This document shows positions 17,767-27,552 of a DNA stretch of 64,000 bases, in pieces. The number at the start of each line of letters is the position of its first letter. Within the stretch, counting starts at the first letter, position 1. Below the pieces are notes generated by a model, which was given only the letters and a program-made list of their open reading frames with translations, did no database searches and had not been told where the DNA came from. The translations under genes were made by a program, and so were the position numbers. This DNA is from Leeuwenhoekiella sp. (GTDB lineage Bacteria; Bacteroidota; Bacteroidia; Flavobacteriales; Flavobacteriaceae), in assembly GCA_002708845.1 (NCBI GenBank), contig PAPI01000014.1:25507-89506 (forward strand). Reading direction: 5' to 3'.

Positions 17767-20154
17767 ATGCTTAAAAATTATTTCAAAATCGCTTTTCGGA
17801 ATTTGTGGAGACACCGTGTTTTTTCACTCTTAAATATAGGTGGTCTTGCAGTGGGTATGGCAGCAGCCTTCCTGATTCTTTTATATGTGGGCTTTGAACT
17901 AAGCTACGATACGATGTTTCCTAAAAAAGATCGTATCCATATGCTGGTAACTGATTTAAAAACACCTTCAGATTCTTATGAGATCCCAGTTATAGACTGG
18001 ACTGTTCTGGCAAAGATAACACCTCAATTTCCAGAAATTGTCTCTTCAACTCGATTAATGGATTTGAGTCTGAATATTCAAAAAGGAACGGAGAATTTTC
18101 AGGAAAAACGAGCATTGGCTGCAGATTCTACGTTTTTTAAAATTTTTGAGATAAAACTTTTAAGCGGCAATCCTGATGAGGTTCTTCGGGCGCCATTAAG
18201 TCTGGTGTTGAGCGAGACCGGAGCTCAAAAATATTTTGGTTCAGAAAATCCTATTGGCAAAAGCCTGAAAATTATGAACGGGAAGTATACGGCTCAAATC
18301 ACCGGGGTCATGGAAGATCTTCCAAAAAACACCCATATTCAGGCAGATTATTTACTCTCCTTGTCAACCTACACAAAAATTATAGACCCAACGATTGACG
18401 AGTCCTGGGGGAACTACGATCCCAGAGGATATGTGCTGTTATCAGAAAATGCAGATGCTAAAAATTTGGTTTCCAAAATCAACGCATTTCTTGATGAAGT
18501 GGATGGTGAGAAGATGAAAGCTGCAAACCTTTTTGTCAAACAGGATTTAGAACCCATAACAGAGGTTTACCTCTATTCTACGCGTATTGGAAGCGGAAGC
18601 CCAAACATTAATAACGTCTATATTTTTGCTATTGTAGCACTATTTATACTCCTCATTGCAGGCATTAACTTTATCAACCTTACTACGGCCAGATCTGTAG
18701 AGCGTGCTAAGGAAGTAGGTATTCGTAAAGTTATAGGAGCTCAAAAAAACCAGCTGATGTTACAGTTTGTAGGTGAGTCACTCATCATCACGATTCTGGC
18801 ATTTATATTGGGCATTGCAATTGCTACACTTGCCTTGCCGTATTTCAATACACTTGCAGGTCAGGAAGTAGCCAGCGGAATATTTTCTAACTGGAGTTAT
18901 CTAGGACTTTTCTTTGCGATAGCACTAGTAATTGGTTTGGCGGCTGGTACCTATCCGGCGCTCGTTTTATCTTCGTTTAGACCGGTGAGTGTTCTTAAAG
19001 GAAAATTTTCAACCACCGGTAAAGGCGCGTTTTTACGCAAAGCCCTTGTGGTGGGTCAGTTTTCGGTTTCAATTATTTTGATCATTGGCACCCTTATTAT
19101 TTATAAACAAATGCATTTTATGCAAAGTCAGGACCTGGGGTTTGCTAAAGATCGCATACTGGTTTTAGATACGGGAGATAATCCCAAACAACAACTGCTT
19201 GCCGATAATCTAAGAAATAATCCCAATATCATCACAGTAGGAAAAAGCTCTACTGTTCCCGGAGGTGGCGGCGACAATAGCTCGGCATTATCTATAATGG
19301 AAAACAGCCAGGGGGAGGATCAAACCTTAACTGTAGACCGTTATGTTGTTGATGAAAACTACCTTGATCAATTAGATATCAAGTTCATTGCCGGCAGAAA
19401 TTTTTCGAGAGATTTTGCCAGCGATAGCACGCAGGCACTTATCATAAATGAAAGAGTTGTTGATTTACTGGGATATGCTACTGCAAAAGAGGCCCTGGGA
19501 GCCTCTTTTGATCAATGGGGCCGAAAAGGTCAGATTATTGGCGTGGTAGCCGATTTTCATTCCACTTCATTACAGAAGGAAATAGCACCCTTATGTTTTG
19601 TGTTTGACACCAAACAATCCCGATTATTAACCTTGAAAGTTGCGGCAGCAGATTTGCCAAATACGCTGTCTTTCGTTGAAGAATCCTGGAAGCGTTTTCT
19701 GCCAAACAATCATTTTGAGTATTACTTTTTAGATGAGTTTTTTGATAGGCAATATCGAGCAGAACGGCGCTTTAGTAAGCTCTTTTTAAACTTTTCAATT
19801 CTGGCAATTTTCATTTCGTGCCTGGGTCTTCTGGGTCTGGCTTCGTACAGCACCAAGCAGCGTCGCCGTGAGATAGGCATTCGCAAAGTGGTGGGAGCAA
19901 GTGTCCCGGGTATTGTCAATTTACTTTCTAAAGAATTTATAAAACTGGTAGGAATTGCCTTTCTAATCGCAGTGCCTATAGCCTGGTATGGGATGCACAA
20001 CTGGTTACAGGATTTCGCGTATCGAATAGATATACCGGTATGGATTTTTGCTGCTGCCGGAATATTGGCCATTGGCATAGCGATTTTAACCGTAAGCTTT
20101 CAGGCCATTAAAGCCGCAATTGCTAATCCTGTAAAGTCCTTAAGAACGGAATAA
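17767..20154 (+). CDS. MacB/FtsX-type ABC permease, copy 1 of 7
   Basis: 795 residues from ATG 17767, the start that fits the sister genes (MLKNYFKIAFRNLWRH); a farther ATG at 17707 adds 20 unrelated residues. Two MacB-like halves: helix, periplasmic core domain, three helices, then the same again. FtsX boxes are ERAKEVGIRKVIGAQKNQL (about 335-355) and RRREIGIRKVVGAS (about 704-718). It ends in NPVKSLRTE like most copies. It should pair with itself or a neighbour and the upstream ATPase, and couple ATP hydrolysis to pumping of periplasmic substrates through the adaptor and TolC. Confidence 0.92.
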   Translation: MLKNYFKIAFRNLWRHRVFSLLNIGGLAVGMAAAFLILLYVGFELSYDTMFPKKDRIHMLVTDLKTPSDSYEIPVIDWTVLAKITPQFPEIVSSTRLMDLSLNIQKGTENFQEKRALAADSTFFKIFEIKLLSGNPDEVLRAPLSLVLSETGAQKYFGSENPIGKSLKIMNGKYTAQITGVMEDLPKNTHIQADYLLSLSTYTKIIDPTIDESWGNYDPRGYVLLSENADAKNLVSKINAFLDEVDGEKMKAANLFVKQDLEPITEVYLYSTRIGSGSPNINNVYIFAIVALFILLIAGINFINLTTARSVERAKEVGIRKVIGAQKNQLMLQFVGESLIITILAFILGIAIATLALPYFNTLAGQEVASGIFSNWSYLGLFFAIALVIGLAAGTYPALVLSSFRPVSVLKGKFSTTGKGAFLRKALVVGQFSVSIILIIGTLIIYKQMHFMQSQDLGFAKDRILVLDTGDNPKQQLLADNLRNNPNIITVGKSSTVPGGGGDNSSALSIMENSQGEDQTLTVDRYVVDENYLDQLDIKFIAGRNFSRDFASDSTQALIINERVVDLLGYATAKEALGASFDQWGRKGQIIGVVADFHSTSLQKEIAPLCFVFDTKQSRLLTLKVAAADLPNTLSFVEESWKRFLPNNHFEYYFLDEFFDRQYRAERRFSKLFLNFSILAIFISCLGLLGLASYSTKQRRREIGIRKVVGASVPGIVNLLSKEFIKLVGIAFLIAVPIAWYGMHNWLQDFAYRIDIPVWIFAAAGILAIGIAILTVSFQAIKAAIANPVKSLRTE

Positions 20155-20155
20155 G

Positions 20156-20216
20156 CCCCCTAACCCCCAAAGGGGGGAATTAATAACAATTGCAATAACA
20201 ATAATAATAACAATAA
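20156..20216. repeat. Intergenic C/G palindrome and AATAAC-rich run between permeases 1 and 2
   Basis: After the stop, CCCCC (20164-20168), AAA and GGGGGG (20172-20177) can form a short hairpin, followed by about 40 bases of AATAAC/AATAAT simple repeat up to the next ATG. The same pattern recurs after permeases 4 (27501-27552) and 7 (34956-35000). It is a shared spacer, perhaps affecting mRNA stability or translation re-initiation. Confidence 0.6.
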
Positions 20217-20219
20217 ATA

Positions 20220-22577
20220 ATGTTAAAGAACTATATCAAAATCGCGTTTAGAAACCTTTGGAAAAACAAGGGGTTTAGCGCACTCAATATATTTGGTCTG
20301 GCAATAGGGGTTACCTGTGCAAGTTTGATCCTTCTTTGGGTTGAAGATGAAATGAGCTTTGATACCGTTGTAGCAGATCAGGAGCGGGTTTATAGTGTGC
20401 CTACTAACCAAACCTATGAAGGGCAGGTCCGCACGTTTTTTCAGGCCACTCCGGGACCTCTAGCAGCCGCTTTAAAAGCTGAAATACCTGAAATAACCAA
20501 AGCTGCACGTCTCAGAAATGCTGATTTTCTTTTTTCTGTAAATACTTCTTCCATTACAAGCACCGGTGCATTTGCAGACGACGATATTTTTGATCTGTTT
20601 GATTTGAAATTTATAGAAGGCAATGCTGGTGATGCTTTTAAGTTGCAGGAAGGTATCGTTATTACTAAAGCGGTAGCTCAAATCCTTTTTGAAAATCCCA
20701 CGGATCTTTTAGGGAAAGTAATTCGTGTTAATCAGCAGGATAATTTTAAGATAACCGGTGTGGTTGAAAACCTTCCGGAAAATACAACCTACAGTTTCAA
20801 CTGGCTGGTGCCTTTTAAGAATTTCACTAAGGACAAACCCTGGACACAGGAATATGGTAGCAAGTTCACCGATACTTTTGTGATGCTTGCACCTGGCGCA
20901 GATTTTAATACGGTTAATGCAAAAGTAAAACAGATTTTACCGGCAAAGACTGATGATGCTGATACCCAGGCCATATTGCATGCAGCAAAGAACTGGCACT
21001 TACGATCAGATTTTAAAGATGGTCAAATCGTGGGCGGTCGTATCGAGTATGTGCGTTTATTCAGTTTTATCGCGCTTATTATTTTAGTTATTGCCTGCAT
21101 CAATTTTATGAATTTATCAACTGCGCGTAGTGAGAAACGTGCCAATGAGGTCGGGGTACGTAAAACCTTAGGTTCAGATAAAAAGCAGCTGGTTTTTCAG
21201 TTTATTACGGAAGCCTTAATGACCGCTGTATTAGCTGCCGTACTAAGTATTTTGGTTTTGATCCTCATTTTGCCGGCATTTAATGCATTAATAGATAAAC
21301 AACTTGCACTTGATATTTTCAATCCAACTCATTTTCTTTCGCTTATAGCAATAACACTTACCTGTGGCGTATTTGCAGGTTTATATCCAGCATTCTACCT
21401 CTCTTCCTTTAAACCTATTGATGTGCTTAAAGGGAATCGAATACAGGCTAAAGGTGCCGGTTTCATTCGCAAAGGACTTGTCATTACGCAATTTGCGATA
21501 TCTATAATTTTCATCATTAGTACCTTATTGGTCTACCAGCAGGTGCAACATGTCAAGAATCGAGATTTAGGACTCAATAAAGAAAATCTGATTGAAATAC
21601 CGGTTAATGGAGCTTTAATCGAAAACCGAAAAGCTATAGCAGAAAGTCTAAAAAATACAGGTATGATCAGTAATCTGGGAATAGCCAACTCAAATATTCT
21701 ATCTGCCGGAAATAATGGCTCTGGTTTAAGGTGGCAGGGAGGCGACAACTCAGAGGATGTCTTGGTTTCATTTAGATATACGAATGACGAATATTTAAAG
21801 ACTACCGGTATTGAGTTAATAGAAGGTCGTGGTTTTAGTCCGGTAGTTGCTCAAGATAGCACACACGTAATTATTACAGAATCGTTTGCTAAGCTTATGG
21901 GGACTGGCAGTGCACTGGGTAAAACCATTGACTGGTATGGAGATGTGTTTACTGTTATTGGGGTGGCTAATGATTATTTGTATGGAGACATGTACGGCAC
22001 CAGTGACCCGGTAATGTTTTTCCATTTTCCATCTGAAGCTGCATACATGTATTTAAAGACGAATCCTAACTATACTACATCAGAAATTTTGAATACCGTA
22101 GAGTCAACTTTAAAAATCTACAATCCCGGCTATCCCTTTGAATACCGATTTGTAGATGAAGCTTTTAATGCCCGTTTTAAAAATGAGCAGCTTATAGGCA
22201 ATCTCTCTCGAATTTTTGCCTTGCTGGCTATTTTGATATCGTGTCTGGGCCTCCTGGGTCTGTCTGCATATACAGCAGAACAACGCCGAAAAGAGATAGG
22301 GGTACGCAAAGTTTTGGGATCAAGCGTCGCAAATATAGTGCGCCTGCTGTCAAAAGATTTTATAGTGCTGGTACTGGTAGCTATTGTAATTGCAATTCCA
22401 TTAGCCTGGTATATTATGTACAACTGGCTGCAGGGATTTGCTTATCGTATTTCAATCAATGCCTGGGTATTTGCAGTTGCAGGTATTGCCGCTATAGGAA
22501 TTGCACTATTGACAGTAAGCTTTCAGGCCATTAAAGCAGCAATAGCTAACCCCGTAAAATCCCTAAGGACGGAATAA
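20220..22577 (+). CDS. MacB/FtsX-type ABC permease, copy 2 of 7
   Basis: 785 residues, the shortest copy. N-terminal helix (FSALNIFGLAIGVTCASLIL), MacB core, and FtsX boxes KRANEVGVRKTLGSDKKQL and RRKEIGVRKVLGSS. The first periplasmic domain differs from its sisters while the membrane boxes and the C-terminus NPVKSLRTE are kept. This suggests that substrate or partner contact varies across the array and the ATPase contact does not. It begins 65 bases after copy 1. Confidence 0.92.
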   Translation: MLKNYIKIAFRNLWKNKGFSALNIFGLAIGVTCASLILLWVEDEMSFDTVVADQERVYSVPTNQTYEGQVRTFFQATPGPLAAALKAEIPEITKAARLRNADFLFSVNTSSITSTGAFADDDIFDLFDLKFIEGNAGDAFKLQEGIVITKAVAQILFENPTDLLGKVIRVNQQDNFKITGVVENLPENTTYSFNWLVPFKNFTKDKPWTQEYGSKFTDTFVMLAPGADFNTVNAKVKQILPAKTDDADTQAILHAAKNWHLRSDFKDGQIVGGRIEYVRLFSFIALIILVIACINFMNLSTARSEKRANEVGVRKTLGSDKKQLVFQFITEALMTAVLAAVLSILVLILILPAFNALIDKQLALDIFNPTHFLSLIAITLTCGVFAGLYPAFYLSSFKPIDVLKGNRIQAKGAGFIRKGLVITQFAISIIFIISTLLVYQQVQHVKNRDLGLNKENLIEIPVNGALIENRKAIAESLKNTGMISNLGIANSNILSAGNNGSGLRWQGGDNSEDVLVSFRYTNDEYLKTTGIELIEGRGFSPVVAQDSTHVIITESFAKLMGTGSALGKTIDWYGDVFTVIGVANDYLYGDMYGTSDPVMFFHFPSEAAYMYLKTNPNYTTSEILNTVESTLKIYNPGYPFEYRFVDEAFNARFKNEQLIGNLSRIFALLAILISCLGLLGLSAYTAEQRRKEIGVRKVLGSSVANIVRLLSKDFIVLVLVAIVIAIPLAWYIMYNWLQGFAYRISINAWVFAVAGIAAIGIALLTVSFQAIKAAIANPVKSLRTE

Positions 22578-22604
22578 TAATAAGAATAGTAATAAAAATA
22601 AACC

Positions 22605-25076
22605 ATGCTTAGAAACTATATCAAAATCGCCTGGCGGAATATCTTAAGATATAAGACCAATAGTGTTCTCAATATTTTAGGGTTAAGCATTGGTTTAGTA
22701 TCGGTGATGCTCATTGCATTATACATCCAGAATGAACTGGCTTATGATACCCAGTTTGATCAGGCAGCGCAAGTCTACCGAGTGAATATGAAAGGCAAAA
22801 TGGGAGATAACGCATTTTATGCGGGATACACACCACCACCTGCCGGGCAGGCCTTAGTTGATCAGTTTCCGGAAATTGAAAGCGCAACGCGCATCTATCA
22901 ACCCGATAATACCAAGTTAACCTATAAAGACGCTACGACTTCCAAAGTTTTTAATGAATCTGAAATTCTTGCCGTTGATCCTAATTTCCTCGAAGTTCTA
23001 AGCTATCCCTTGCAAAAAGGGGATGCCGCTACCTGTTTGCAGGAGCCCGGCAGTATTGTGATTACCCCACAAATCGCAAAGAAATATTTTGGCGATGCAG
23101 ATCCTATGGGTAAAACATTAGCATACGGGGACTCCGGGAAACCCTTACAAGTGACCGGTGTGTTTAAAGATCTCACCAACTATCCGGCTTCGGTAAAATT
23201 TGACATCCTGATGCCGGTAGCCAATTTTAATGATGTCACCTATTTCAATTGGAGTTGGGTATGGCTCAATATGGCGACTTATGTAAAACTTACGCCACAG
23301 GCAAGTGCGAATCCAGCGACCCTGGCGAATCTTGAATCTCGATTTCCGGAGATGCTCAAGGTACAGGCAGCACCCGCGTTTGAGCGTATAGGGCAACCTT
23401 TTGAGGAGTTTATTGAGAAGGGAAATTACTGGGAGCTGCACTTACAGGCTTTGTCGGATATTCATTTGTATTCTGATGGAATTACGTCTTCCATCACCGA
23501 GCAGCACGATGTTAAAAGCCTCTATATTTTAGGCATCATCGCCTTTTTTATCATCATTATGGCTTGTGTGAATTTTATGAATCTTTCTACCGTTCAGGCT
23601 GTAAAACGCAGTAAGGAAATAGGGATTCGTAAAGTCTTAGGATCGCAACGGAAACAACTCGTTAAGCAGTTTATGACCGAAGTTTTCTGTTATACTTTTT
23701 GTGCTACACTACTGGCTTTTATCACGGTGCTTTTGATTTTACCGATGTTTAACGGATTGACCGGAAAAGAGCTTGATATTCAGGCATTTTTTAATGGAAA
23801 TCTAATCTTGCTAATACTCGCTGTTGTAGTCCTTACCACCCTGTTAGCCGGAATGTATCCTGCATTTTTCCTTACATCATTCAACCCTATACGAGCCTTA
23901 AAAGGAAAAGTGGGTAAAACAACCCAATCCAGTTTTATCCGTAACGGGTTGGTTGTTTTTCAATTTTCAATTGCGATCACCCTGATCATTTGCACCCTGG
24001 TGGTCTTTAGTCAGTTGCGTTATGCGCAACAAAAAGATTTAGGTTTTGAGAAAGATCTTGTTCTGGTTATTAACAATGCCGAAACTCTGGGGAATAGTCT
24101 GGCTAGTTTCAAAAAAGAACTTACGGTGTTAACCGGAGTAGAAGCGGCAAGCAGTTCGAGTGGGATGCTCACCCGTGGAAATTTCGGAGATTTCTACACC
24201 CCAAAACCTACAGCTGACGAACCCCATATTGCAACTGATATTTCCTTGAGTTCGTATCTGGTAGACGACGCATTTATACCAACACTGGATCTGGAAATCG
24301 TTGAAGGGCGCGGCTTTGATAAGCAGTTTAAAGATTCGCTATCGGTTATTCTTAATGAAACAGCAGCGGCTCAAATAGGTTGGGAAAATCCTATAGGAAA
24401 GCAAATACGCTATCCCGGCGGTAACATGGAATATTACACGGTAGTAGGTGTTTTAAAAGATTTTAATCTGGAATCCCTGCATACGTCCATTGAGCCATTT
24501 GCCCTTTTTGCTGAAGCATCAAAGAGTTATGATACCCGAACCACCTTTATCAGCCTTAAAATATCCGGAGAGCATACTAAGAAAGTAATCGGTCAGGTAC
24601 AGGATTTGTGGGAAAGTTATTTGGAAAGTACTCCTTTTGAATATTCATTTTTAGATGAAGATTTGGCGTATGCCTATCAGGAAGATCAACGCTTAGCCTC
24701 CTTATTTACGGGCTTTAGCATACTTGCCATTTTTGTTGCCTGCCTGGGATTATTCGGTCTTATCGCTTTTACAGCGCAGCAACGTACGAAAGAAATAGGT
24801 GTGCGCAAAGTATTAGGAGCCAGCGTAAGTAGTATCGTAAAACTTTTGGCTACTAACTTTTTAAAGTTGGTTTTACTGGCGTTAATTCTGGCGGTACCGG
24901 TAGCCTGGTTGGCTATGGATAGTTGGCTGCAGGATTTTGCCTATCGAATAGAAATACCCATTTGGGCATTTGTAGCAGCAGGTGCTTTGGCACTGGCTAT
25001 AGCATTTATAACCGTGAGCTTTCAGGCGATCAAAGCCGCAATCGCTAACCCCGTAAAATCCCTGCGTACCGAATAA
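22605..25076 (+). CDS. MacB/FtsX-type ABC permease, copy 3 of 7
   Basis: 823 residues, the longest copy. Boxes: KRSKEIGIRKVLGSQRKQL and RTKEIGVRKVLGAS; C-terminus NPVKSLRTE. The first core domain has an extra stretch compared with copies 1 and 2 (about residues 200-270), which explains the length. The final 60 bases are close in DNA sequence to the ends of copies 1, 2, 4 and 7. Starts 27 bases after copy 2 with no C/G hairpin in the gap. Confidence 0.92.
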   Translation: MLRNYIKIAWRNILRYKTNSVLNILGLSIGLVSVMLIALYIQNELAYDTQFDQAAQVYRVNMKGKMGDNAFYAGYTPPPAGQALVDQFPEIESATRIYQPDNTKLTYKDATTSKVFNESEILAVDPNFLEVLSYPLQKGDAATCLQEPGSIVITPQIAKKYFGDADPMGKTLAYGDSGKPLQVTGVFKDLTNYPASVKFDILMPVANFNDVTYFNWSWVWLNMATYVKLTPQASANPATLANLESRFPEMLKVQAAPAFERIGQPFEEFIEKGNYWELHLQALSDIHLYSDGITSSITEQHDVKSLYILGIIAFFIIIMACVNFMNLSTVQAVKRSKEIGIRKVLGSQRKQLVKQFMTEVFCYTFCATLLAFITVLLILPMFNGLTGKELDIQAFFNGNLILLILAVVVLTTLLAGMYPAFFLTSFNPIRALKGKVGKTTQSSFIRNGLVVFQFSIAITLIICTLVVFSQLRYAQQKDLGFEKDLVLVINNAETLGNSLASFKKELTVLTGVEAASSSSGMLTRGNFGDFYTPKPTADEPHIATDISLSSYLVDDAFIPTLDLEIVEGRGFDKQFKDSLSVILNETAAAQIGWENPIGKQIRYPGGNMEYYTVVGVLKDFNLESLHTSIEPFALFAEASKSYDTRTTFISLKISGEHTKKVIGQVQDLWESYLESTPFEYSFLDEDLAYAYQEDQRLASLFTGFSILAIFVACLGLFGLIAFTAQQRTKEIGVRKVLGASVSSIVKLLATNFLKLVLLALILAVPVAWLAMDSWLQDFAYRIEIPIWAFVAAGALALAIAFITVSFQAIKAAIANPVKSLRTE

Positions 25077-25100
25077 TTTATCAATCAAAATCAATCAGCT

Positions 25101-27500
25101 ATGCTTAAAAATTATATTAAAATCGCCTGGCGGAATTTAAAAGCAAACCGCTTGTTTACGGTGTTAAACATCATAGGACTGGTAGTAGGCTTATGCGTGT
25201 GTATCGTGCTTTTTTCGTTTGTAAATAGCGAACTCAGTTTTGATAAAATGTATTCGCATGCTCCGGATATTTACCGTGTAAATATGGAGACCTCTGAAGA
25301 ATACAACTTTGAGACCTGGGCCGAACTACCCAATGCAGTAGGACCGGCGATGGTAAAAGATATTCCACAAGTCAAAAAGATGACCCGCCTTATCAAAGAT
25401 GATTTTGGGGTGACGGCATCTTTAAAAATAGGGGATAAGAACTTTACAGAAGACAGACTTTACCTCGCAGATTCAACTGTCTTTGAGATGTTTGACTTTA
25501 AGTTTATAGAAGGTGAGGCTAAAAATGCCTTTACAAACCCAAATTCTATTGTGATTTCTGAAGCTTCGAAGGAACGGTTTTTTGGTAAAAAATCGGCTTT
25601 GGGAGCATTCATAACGGTAAACAACCGGGATACACTTCAGGTTTCAGGAGTGTATAAAGACCTGCCCGAAAATAGTGTGATAGACTGTGACATGATCTAT
25701 CATATTATGGATTCATGGATGGGTACTAATGTGTATTGGAGCAATGCCAGTTATGAAACCTACGTACAGCTGCAGCCACAGGCTCAGGTCGCTCAGGTTG
25801 AAACTCAGGCTACCCAATTGATCGATGCCTATGTGCCTAAAGAAGGACAGTATTTTACGCAGTTTTATCTGCAACCGCTTACTAAAATACACCTGCATTC
25901 GGCAGGTATACGCGATGGCTACGCAACCCGGTTGGGAAGCATCACGACTATAAGAAGTCTGATATTTCTGTCTGTTTTGGTCCTATTAATTGCCTGCATC
26001 AACTATATGAATCTGGCCACTGCAAATTCGAGAAAGCGTAGAAAGAGTATTGGAGTAAATAAAGTTTTGGGCGCGACTCAAAAGCATATGCTTGTTCTGT
26101 TTTATGTAGAGACAGCAATCCTGGCTTTTATTGCAGTGGTGTTGGCCTACGCGGTTTCATTTCTGATATTACCATATTTTCAAAGTTTCACGGGGAACGC
26201 CTTGAATTATAGTGATTTGTTGGCTCCGCCTATTTTAATCGGACTGGCTTTAATCTGGCTGGTTGTCACACTCTTTGCGGGCAGTTATCCTGCGCTATCG
26301 ATGACCGGTATTTCGCCGCTTTCTTTAGTAAATAAATCCAGGAAAAAGCATACCGCTTCTGAATTTGTGCGAAAAGGACTTGTGGTTTTTCAGTTTGCGG
26401 CTTCTATCGTTCTCATTATTGCGGTTACGGTAATCATTCAGCAAATGGATTTTATAAAGAATAAAAATCTGGGTTACAATCCTGATGGAGTGGTGGCAGT
26501 TTCTGTAAAATCTGCAGAGAGTAAGCAGCAGATAAAAAATTTAGAAAATGCTTTAAACCGAAACTCCTATGTTGAAGGTATTGCCGCTGTGCAATCAATT
26601 CCCGGAGCTGATGAGAGTGGGAGGTCTGTACGCCGGTTAAGTACTGACCAAACCGGAATGCCCATTGCCAGTTGCCGCACCGAAGGTAATGTGGTTGAAA
26701 CCTTAAAGTTGAAGCTTCTTGCAGGTTCTGAACTACCTCAAAATATTCCCGAGGGCGATTCGCTTGTTTACACCCTGATCAATGAAAAAATACTCAGCTA
26801 TCTCAATTATAAATCTCCTGAAGATGCAATAGGAAAGCCGGTAAATACAGAGCTGGGTGGGGAAGCGATCATCACCGGGATCGTTGCGAATTTCAACTTT
26901 AACTCACTCAAAGAAGACAGCGGCGGGTATATGTATTATAAAGCCAATGACGCTCCGGAAGGCATACGCACCTTGTTGATACGATACAATACTCAGAATT
27001 TGCAGCAATTGATCAAAGGTCTGGAACAAGTCTTTAACGAGAATTTACCCAACACGGCTTTTGATTATGCCTTTGTAGACAAGCATGTGGCCCAGTTGTA
27101 CGCTTCAGAAGAGCGTACGGCTCGTACCGCGACACTTTTCTCGGTTTTGGCCATCTTCATTGCGTGTTTAGGGTTGTTTGGCCTGGCGGCATTTATGGCA
27201 GAGCAACGCACCAAGGAGATCGGTGTACGTAAAGTATTAGGCGCGAGTGTTGCCGGGGTCACTGCACTGCTTTCTAAAGAGTTTTTAAAACTGGTTGGTA
27301 TTGCCTTTGTGCTGGCATCTCCTTTTGCATACTGGATTATGAGTGAATGGTTACAAAATTTTAATTACCGTACCTCTATACATTGGTGGATTTTTGGACT
27401 TGCAGGGCTGGCAGCTGTACTCATAGCCTTTGTTACCGTAAGCTTTCAGGCCATCAAAGCCGCATTGCAAAACCCTGTGAAATCCCTAAGGACTGAATAA
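25101..27500 (+). CDS. MacB/FtsX-type ABC permease, copy 4 of 7
   Basis: 799 residues. The first FtsX box reads KRRKSIGVNKVLGATQKHM, where the Arg of the otherwise conserved GxRK is Asn, so this half may contact the ATPase differently. The second box is normal (RTKEIGVRKVLGAS). C-terminus NPVKSLRTE. It starts 24 bases after copy 3, the tightest spacing in the array. The rest of the architecture is as in the sister genes. Confidence 0.92.
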   Translation: MLKNYIKIAWRNLKANRLFTVLNIIGLVVGLCVCIVLFSFVNSELSFDKMYSHAPDIYRVNMETSEEYNFETWAELPNAVGPAMVKDIPQVKKMTRLIKDDFGVTASLKIGDKNFTEDRLYLADSTVFEMFDFKFIEGEAKNAFTNPNSIVISEASKERFFGKKSALGAFITVNNRDTLQVSGVYKDLPENSVIDCDMIYHIMDSWMGTNVYWSNASYETYVQLQPQAQVAQVETQATQLIDAYVPKEGQYFTQFYLQPLTKIHLHSAGIRDGYATRLGSITTIRSLIFLSVLVLLIACINYMNLATANSRKRRKSIGVNKVLGATQKHMLVLFYVETAILAFIAVVLAYAVSFLILPYFQSFTGNALNYSDLLAPPILIGLALIWLVVTLFAGSYPALSMTGISPLSLVNKSRKKHTASEFVRKGLVVFQFAASIVLIIAVTVIIQQMDFIKNKNLGYNPDGVVAVSVKSAESKQQIKNLENALNRNSYVEGIAAVQSIPGADESGRSVRRLSTDQTGMPIASCRTEGNVVETLKLKLLAGSELPQNIPEGDSLVYTLINEKILSYLNYKSPEDAIGKPVNTELGGEAIITGIVANFNFNSLKEDSGGYMYYKANDAPEGIRTLLIRYNTQNLQQLIKGLEQVFNENLPNTAFDYAFVDKHVAQLYASEERTARTATLFSVLAIFIACLGLFGLAAFMAEQRTKEIGVRKVLGASVAGVTALLSKEFLKLVGIAFVLASPFAYWIMSEWLQNFNYRTSIHWWIFGLAGLAAVLIAFVTVSFQAIKAALQNPVKSLRTE

Positions 27501-27552
27501 GCCCCCTGGCCCCCAAAAGGGGAATGAATAACAATAATAATAGCAATAAGTA
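27501..27552. repeat. Intergenic C/G palindrome with AATAA-rich run between permeases 4 and 5
   Basis: CCCC (27511-27514), AAAA and GGGG (27519-27522) form a short hairpin, preceded by GCCCCCTGGC and followed by an AATAATAGCAATAA-type run leading to the next ATG. It is the same kind of spacer as after copy 1. Confidence 0.55.
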